Source: WHTK01 sp965197795 (lineage in GTDB: Bacteria > Chloroflexota > Dehalococcoidia > DSTF01 > WHTK01). Taken from it: a DNA stretch of 64,000 nucleotides. Below, in pieces: positions 59,728-64,000 of this stretch. Position 1 is the first letter of the stretch, and the number at the start of each line of letters is the position of its first letter. The stretch lies in NCBI GenBank assembly GCA_965197795.1, contig OZ240228.1, positions 2,976,001-3,040,000 of the forward strand, read 5' to 3'. Both the position numbers and the translations under genes were made by a program. The notes beneath the pieces were generated by a model. That model ran no database searches, was not told where the DNA came from, and saw nothing but the letters and a program-made list of their open reading frames with translations.

Positions 59728-60366
59728 ATGACCAACGGCAAGTCGCTTTCAGCCAAGCAACAGGCGATCCTCAGCTACATCCGCGATTTCATCGGCCAGC
59801 ACGATTACCCACCCAGCATTCGCGATATTCAGGACGGCTGCCACATCAGCTCAACCTCCGTCGTCGACTACAACCTGAAGGCGCTGGAACGCCAGGGTCA
59901 CATCCGGCGCGACAGAGAGGTCTCGCGAGCCATCGAGCTGGTGGGGCGGGCACGGATGCGCACGGTGCCGGTGGTCGGACAGATCGCGGCAGGCCAACCG
60001 ATCCCGGTGCCTGGCGCGGACACGTGGGCTGCCCAGGACTTCGAGGAATCGATTGAGGTCACGGACCAGATGACCAAGGGCAAGGAGAACGTCTTTGCAC
60101 TGCGCGTCAAGGGGACCTCGATGATCGACGCGCTGGTCAACGATGGCGACCTCGTCCTCATGGAGCCTGCTTCCGGCTGGAGCGACGGCGACATGGTTGC
60201 CGTTTGGCTCAAGGACCGCGAGGAAGTCACGCTGAAGAAGATCTATCGCGAGGACGGCCGCGTGCGGCTGCAGCCCGCCAACTCCACAATGGATCCGATC
60301 TACGTCGATGCTAGCGACGTGGAGGTACAGGGCAGGGTGCTCTACCGCCTGGGTTCCGACTTCTAG
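59728..60366 (+). CDS. lexA: LexA repressor
   Basis: LexA represses SOS genes and cleaves itself with RecA filaments. ATG at 59728 (AAGGAG 10 nt upstream) gives 212 residues. The winged HTH is YPPSIRDIQDGCHISSTSVV, the Ala-Gly cleavage site lies in VVGQIAAGQPIPV, and the Ser-Lys dyad is GTSMIDALVNDGD and EVTLKKIYRE. The upstream frame to 59689 begins inside the promoter and is rejected. Confidence 0.95.
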   Translation: MTNGKSLSAKQQAILSYIRDFIGQHDYPPSIRDIQDGCHISSTSVVDYNLKALERQGHIRRDREVSRAIELVGRARMRTVPVVGQIAAGQPIPVPGADTWAAQDFEESIEVTDQMTKGKENVFALRVKGTSMIDALVNDGDLVLMEPASGWSDGDMVAVWLKDREEVTLKKIYREDGRVRLQPANSTMDPIYVDASDVEVQGRVLYRLGSDF

Positions 60367-60380
60367 ACCAAGAAACTGAC

Positions 60381-60940
60381 GTGTCCGCCGACGAAGTGAC
60401 GCTGCTCAGCGCGTTGCTAGTGCGCGCTCGTAGCGAGGGTCGCGATGTTCATAGCCGAGTCCTGGCGCTGGTTGAAGATCTGTCCGACGGCCAACTGGCC
60501 TGGCGTCCCGGTAAGCATGCTCCATCGATAGGTTTCCACGTTTGGCACCTCGCACGCTGGCCGACCACGACGTCCACCGAATCCTGGGCAGCCCGGAGCG
60601 CTGGCACTCAGAGGGTCTGGGTGCAGCCTGGGGCTTTCCCGCTACCGGCCTAGGTGAAGCGGAGACGGGTACGGAGATGGAAGACGAAGCCTCCGAGCAG
60701 CTGAGGCTGCCGGGTAAGGCTGCCCTGCTCGAGTACACACGCGCGGCCTTCGACGAGGTGGATGGCTTGCTCGACGGCCTGTCGGAACACGGTCCGCGTC
60801 AGGCGATTCGAACACCCCAGGTTGGCAACGACGAGCTGGCCAGCCGGCTCTTCGTCTATCTGACGCACGACAGCCGCCATCTGGGCATGATAGAAGCGAT
60901 GCGCGGCGTGCTGGGACTGAGCGGCAGCGCCACTAACTAG
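60381..60940 (+). pseudogene. DinB-family protein, frameshifted
   Basis: GTG at 60381 opens a DinB-type N-terminus (LVEDLSDGQLAWRPGKHAPS, then IGFHVWHLARW). One extra base near 60560 shifts the frame. The continuation ADHDVHRILGSPERWHSEGL to YLTHDSRHLGMIEAMRGVLG, with the expected metal His residues, is in the frame ending at 60940. The intact product would be about 185 residues. It follows lexA by 14 bases. Confidence 0.7.
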
Positions 60941-60974
60941 CCTCCCGTGTATCCAGGTTCTCGTTACGGACTGA

Positions 60975-60980
60975 TAGAAT
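60975..60980 (+). promoter_or_regulatory. -10 element of the peptide ABC ATPase gene (TAGAAT), probably leaderless
   Basis: TAGAAT ends 7 nt before the ATG at 60988. Confidence 0.5.
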
Positions 60981-60987
60981 CTCGAGC

Positions 60988-62016
60988 ATGACGTCATCCT
61001 TCGCTGCCCAGGAACCCGTCTTGCAGGTCCGCGACTTGCACACCACGTACTACGAAGAGAAGGACGTGCTGAAGGCCGTCGATGGAGTCAGCTTCGATCT
61101 TTATCCCGGCGAGATCCTCGGCGTCGTTGGTGAGAGCGGCTGCGGCAAGAGCACGCTGGCGCTCTCCCTGCTCAAGCTGATCCCTTACCCCGGCGCCATC
61201 GACTCCGGCCAGATTTTGTTCCGCGACCGTAACGTGCTGGAGATGAGCGACGGCGAACTGCGCGAGCTGCGCGGCCGCGACATTTCGATGATCTTCCAGG
61301 ACCCGGTTGCCGGACTGAACCCGGTACTCCCGGTCGGCGTTCAGGTGCAGGAGATCATCACGGCGCACACTGGCGCAACCCAGCGAGAAGCGCGTGTAAT
61401 GGCCGAGGAACTGCTCGCTAACATGGGTTTGTCCGATCCGCAGCGCGTCGGCTCACGCTATCCCTTCCAGCTCTCAGGCGGCATGGCGCAGCGCGTCATG
61501 ATTGCGACGGCGATGGCGCTGAAGCCGGCGATCCTGATCGCGGATGAGCCGACGTCGGCGCTGGACATGACGGTCCAAGCGCAGATCCTCGAGGAGCTGA
61601 AAAAGCTGCGTGACCAGGGCGTCGCGATCCTGCTGATCACGCATGACCTCGGCGTCATCGCGCAGATGACGGACCGCGTTGAGGTGATGTACGGCGGGCG
61701 TCTGGCTGAGGCGGCGCCTACCGACGCGCTGTTCGAGCGGCCGCGACATCCCTACACGTGGGCGCTGCTGGCATCACTGCCCCGCCTTAACATGGACGTG
61801 GGCCGGCTGCGGCAGGTGCAGGGCCGTCCGCCGGATATGACAAGACTCCCCGACGAGTGTGCGTTCGCGCCGCGTTGTCCCAAGGTACGAAACGAATGCC
61901 GCACCCAGCCGTCTCCGCCGCTGGAGTTGGTCGAACCCCAGCACTTCGTTGCGTGCTTCAACCCGATGTATCACGCGGAGCCTGAGGATGGAGACGCGGC
62001 AGGAGACGACGACTGA
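60988..62016 (+). CDS. Oligopeptide/dipeptide ABC transporter ATP-binding protein (DppD-like)
   Basis: The 342-residue ATPase has Walker A GESGCGKSTLALSLLKL, the signature LSGGMAQRVMIATAMALKP, Walker B ILIADEPTSALD and the H-loop LLITHDLGVIAQ. The C-terminal peptide-transporter extension has CAFAPRCPKVRNECR, with four cysteines typical of the Dpp/Opp type. The permease and binding protein are not adjacent, so the transporter is orphaned here or its partners lie elsewhere. Confidence 0.92.
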   Translation: MTSSFAAQEPVLQVRDLHTTYYEEKDVLKAVDGVSFDLYPGEILGVVGESGCGKSTLALSLLKLIPYPGAIDSGQILFRDRNVLEMSDGELRELRGRDISMIFQDPVAGLNPVLPVGVQVQEIITAHTGATQREARVMAEELLANMGLSDPQRVGSRYPFQLSGGMAQRVMIATAMALKPAILIADEPTSALDMTVQAQILEELKKLRDQGVAILLITHDLGVIAQMTDRVEVMYGGRLAEAAPTDALFERPRHPYTWALLASLPRLNMDVGRLRQVQGRPPDMTRLPDECAFAPRCPKVRNECRTQPSPPLELVEPQHFVACFNPMYHAEPEDGDAAGDDD

Positions 62017-62019
62017 CCG

Positions 62020-63063
62020 TTAGCGGCGCCCAGCTGTAGCGCGCCGCGGTGCGCGCGCCAGCTCCGCCAGCGACACGACCAGAACCTCCAGCGCAGCGGT
62101 TGCGTCCAGCACGCCGGTCTTGACCGCGACGTCGTTCTCCAGCAAGCGGCGGTAGGCGGCTTCGAGGGCTGGAGCGGGATACCTTGTGGCTTGCTCGACC
62201 ACCTTCTGAAGCGGATAGCCCTGAAGGCCCATCTGCGAGCCGATTTGCGCCTGACTCATGCCTTCTCGCAAGAGGGCCTGCGCCAGAAGGATCCGACGGT
62301 ATTGCCGCACCAGCATGAACGTGAGGAGCTGCGCCGGCTGGTCCTTGGCGTCCATCTTGCGCAGAACGGAAAGCGCGCGGTCGGCGCGGCCTTCGATGAC
62401 CGCATCGGTCATGTCCCAGTACTGGTAGGCGAGCGCGCCGCTGACCAGCTCGTCGACGTCCTCGGCGCTGATCGGCCTCCCCGCCGCGTAGGTCGAGAGC
62501 TTGTCGATTTCGCTTGCCAGCTCACCGAGGTGCTTGCCATCGAAGAGCGAGACGAGGCGTTCCAGCGCGCCGGGAGCGAAGTTGGCGTCCTCGGCCTTCA
62601 CACGCTGCGTGGCCCAGGCGCGTATCTCCTCGCGCTTTCGAAAGCTGTCGAACTTCCGGACCGTCGCGCCTTCCGGGACGGACTTCGCGACGGCGGCGGA
62701 GATTTCATCCTCGACCAGGACCACCGTCGTCGTTGGCGGCAGGTTCGCCAGTACGTCCATGAAGGCGTCAGACTCACCGCTCGAAGGGGCATCCTCGGAC
62801 GTATTGCGGGCACGCCTGCCGCGCCCGCGGCCACCGCCGAGACGTCCGAGCAGTCCCTCGATGACCACCAGCCGGCCCTCCGTGAAAAACGATGCGGTGT
62901 GGCTGGCGGCACGCAGATCCTCGGCTGTCAGGCTACGGATGTCCGCTCTCTCGATGGTGACGGTGTCGTGGGCCAGGTTGCCGTCGCGGTCGAGCTCACG
63001 GCGCAGCGCGCGCAACTCCTCGCCGCGGCGAAATTCATCGGCGCCGTAGAAGACGTAGAGCAT
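62020..63063 (-). CDS. holA: DNA polymerase III delta subunit
   Basis: HolA is the clamp-opening subunit of the loader. The 347 residues start MLYVFYGADEFRRGEELRAL, the family pattern. They continue with VVLVEDEISAAVAKSVPEGA, ALERLVSLFDGKHLGELASE and the C-terminal collar helices (RKMDAKDQPAQLLTFMLVRQ). It abuts the small membrane-protein gene upstream (ATG shares its stop codon region). Confidence 0.9.
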   Translation of the reverse strand: MLYVFYGADEFRRGEELRALRRELDRDGNLAHDTVTIERADIRSLTAEDLRAASHTASFFTEGRLVVIEGLLGRLGGGRGRGRRARNTSEDAPSSGESDAFMDVLANLPPTTTVVLVEDEISAAVAKSVPEGATVRKFDSFRKREEIRAWATQRVKAEDANFAPGALERLVSLFDGKHLGELASEIDKLSTYAAGRPISAEDVDELVSGALAYQYWDMTDAVIEGRADRALSVLRKMDAKDQPAQLLTFMLVRQYRRILLAQALLREGMSQAQIGSQMGLQGYPLQKVVEQATRYPAPALEAAYRRLLENDVAVKTGVLDATAALEVLVVSLAELARAPRRATAGRR

Positions 63064-63302
63064 TACTCGAGCTCGACCTTCCAGCCGAGCCAGAACACGG
63101 CCAACGTCGCGAAGTAGGCCGGGATGCCGGGCCAGACCAGGCCGAAGGCGGCCTCGCCGAGCGCATCCTCATCGGCGGAGACGCCGAGCCAGGCGGCGGC
63201 GATGATCGGCGCGATCAACGCCAGGGCGGGCATCCACCAGAGCAGCCACGGCTCGCGCTGCTCCGTGGTGGCGTCTGCTTTTAACCCGTGCCGCTGCTTC
63301 AT
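63063..63302 (-). CDS. Small two-helix membrane protein
   Basis: A predicted 79-residue protein with two hydrophobic helices (LLWWMPALALIAPIIAAAWL and GIPAYFATLAVFWLGW) and polar ends. It has no known family. Its stop overlaps the holA start, which supports it as a real gene. Confidence 0.5.
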   Translation of the reverse strand: MKQRHGLKADATTEQREPWLLWWMPALALIAPIIAAAWLGVSADEDALGEAAFGLVWPGIPAYFATLAVFWLGWKVELE

Positions 63303-63320
63303 CGCGGGGCGATAGGCGCC

Positions 63321-63809
63321 CTAGCCGCCCTGCGCCGCCTTGAGCGCGTTCTCGATGTCATCCAGGTGGATATGATTGTGACGGCTGGTCGTGAAGCTGA
63401 GGCGGTCTGACGCGAGAGCCAGCTCGCCGCGGAAGTTGGGGACCTCGCGGGCTAGGAACGCGTCATCCAGGCCCGGGATCGCGGCCGCGTCACCGTGCAG
63501 GCCGTCCCTGATCTCCTGGACGACTTCTTCGACCGGCTTATCCTTGCGCGCCTCGATGTTTTGCTGGTTGTACTCGTCGAGGTTGAAACCGGGCGGCCGC
63601 GCGCTCGTGCCGTTGATCGCGGCGTCAACCTGTCGCTGCCAGCGCGGCAGGCAGCTGGCGTCAGCGGCCATGTGGCAAAGCGCGTCGTGCACCGTCCAGG
63701 TGCCCTCGGGCAACGGCTGGTCGAGGTTCTCGATAATGCCGGGCAAGAGGCTGTCGAGCCGCTCTTCAACCTCGCGAATGCCTGTTTTCAGTTCATCTTT
63801 GGTAGCCAC
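63321..63809 (-). CDS. DinB-family (maleylpyruvate-isomerase-like) protein
   Basis: GTG at 63809 has GAGGAG 7 nt upstream and gives 162 residues. The four-helix-bundle pattern is seen in LPEGTWTVHDALCHMAADAS, then WQRQVDAAING and the closing TTSRHNHIHLDDIENAL. Conserved His residues in HDALCH and HNHIHLDD fit the metal site. It is the third DinB-type gene in this window; the substrate is unknown. Confidence 0.8.
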   Translation of the reverse strand: MATKDELKTGIREVEERLDSLLPGIIENLDQPLPEGTWTVHDALCHMAADASCLPRWQRQVDAAINGTSARPPGFNLDEYNQQNIEARKDKPVEEVVQEIRDGLHGDAAAIPGLDDAFLAREVPNFRGELALASDRLSFTTSRHNHIHLDDIENALKAAQGG

Positions 63810-63893
63810 AGCGTGCTCCTCTAGGGTGTTTTTGCGGGGCAAGCTCAGCTTAGCACCGCGATGGCGCAGGCTTAAGGCGTGCCAGCCGTGGGG

Positions 63894-64000
63894 TTAGAGC
63901 TGGCGGGCGATGAACGACTTGATGTGCTCGATAGCGCGACCGACCTGGGGGCCTCCCTCGCGCAGGAAGCCGTGCGGCTCGCCGGGGTATTTGCCCAGCT
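63894..64000 (-). CDS. Prolyl-oligopeptidase-like (S9) hydrolase, C-terminal end
   Basis: The last 35 codons of a gene that enters from the right edge. LGKYPGEPHGFLREGGPQVG then RAIEHIKSFIARQL and a TAA stop are typical of S9 acyl-aminoacyl peptidases, with the catalytic His in EPHGF. The catalytic Ser and Asp lie outside the window. Confidence 0.75.
   Translation of the reverse strand, partial: LGKYPGEPHGFLREGGPQVGRAIEHIKSFIARQL

Overview
The window (about 62-63 % G+C) is chromosomal DNA of a free-living bacterium, most likely a Chloroflexota member of Dehalococcoidia/SAR202 type. That placement is inferred from gene content and protein character (acidic L10 tail, type III pantothenate kinase, deoxyhypusine-synthase homologue with speD and speB, many apparently leaderless genes), not from a database search. 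The order dnaA, gyrB, rpmH-rnpA-yidD-yidC-jag, parAB plus an exact parS site shows the window lies close to the replication origin. No rRNA, tRNA or CRISPR array was found.

Layout. 0-2.5 kb: rplKA and rplJL with an L10 leader, an attenuator and two terminators. 2.5-9.5 kb: LysM and S1 membrane proteins, an interrupted radC, msrA, ogt, a DtxR-family regulator and the nickel-pincer cofactor genes larC and larB. 9.7-13.5 kb: cvpA-like gene, mutM and small or broken genes. 13.5-16.4 kb: proB and proA with a hicAB toxin-antitoxin pair lodged between them. 16.5-23.5 kb: flippase-like protein, coaBC-coaX, a methyltransferase, nadD and obgE. 23.5-27.9 kb: dnaA and gyrB flanking a low-GC mini-island. 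28-35.2 kb: trmO, an endonuclease III relative, ychF, an xdhC-like gene, tyrS and alr. 35.2-38 kb: a low-GC dCTP-deaminase/dUTPase-like insert beside a decayed lytic transglycosylase and lipoprotein. 38-44.4 kb: the rpmH-to-parB chromosome-maintenance cluster. 44.4-53 kb: DinB and YdeI proteins, a polyamine cluster (speD, dys-like, speB), ricT, holB, lysA and an integrase remnant. 53-64 kb: HtrA protease, a GT-C glycosyltransferase, rhomboid protease, cobO, an M16 peptidase, lexA with an SOS operator, a peptide ABC ATPase, holA, a DinB gene and the end of a peptidase.

How it works together. Most genes serve information processing: translation (L11, L1, L10, L12, L34, TyrRS, TrmO), replication and segregation (DnaA, GyrB, HolA, HolB, ParAB/parS) and repair (MutM, EndoIII-like, Ogt, RadC, LexA). 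Membrane-protein biogenesis (YidD, YidC, Jag) and cofactor or amino-acid synthesis (CoA, NAD, proline, lysine, D-alanine, cobalamin) make up most of the rest.

Notable signals. At least ten genes have a TANNNT -10 element only 6-10 nt before the start codon, which suggests common leaderless transcription. larB has no ordinary start codon. Several accessory genes carry single stops or frameshifts while every housekeeping gene is intact. Two copies of a dispersed inverted repeat lie in intergenic DNA.
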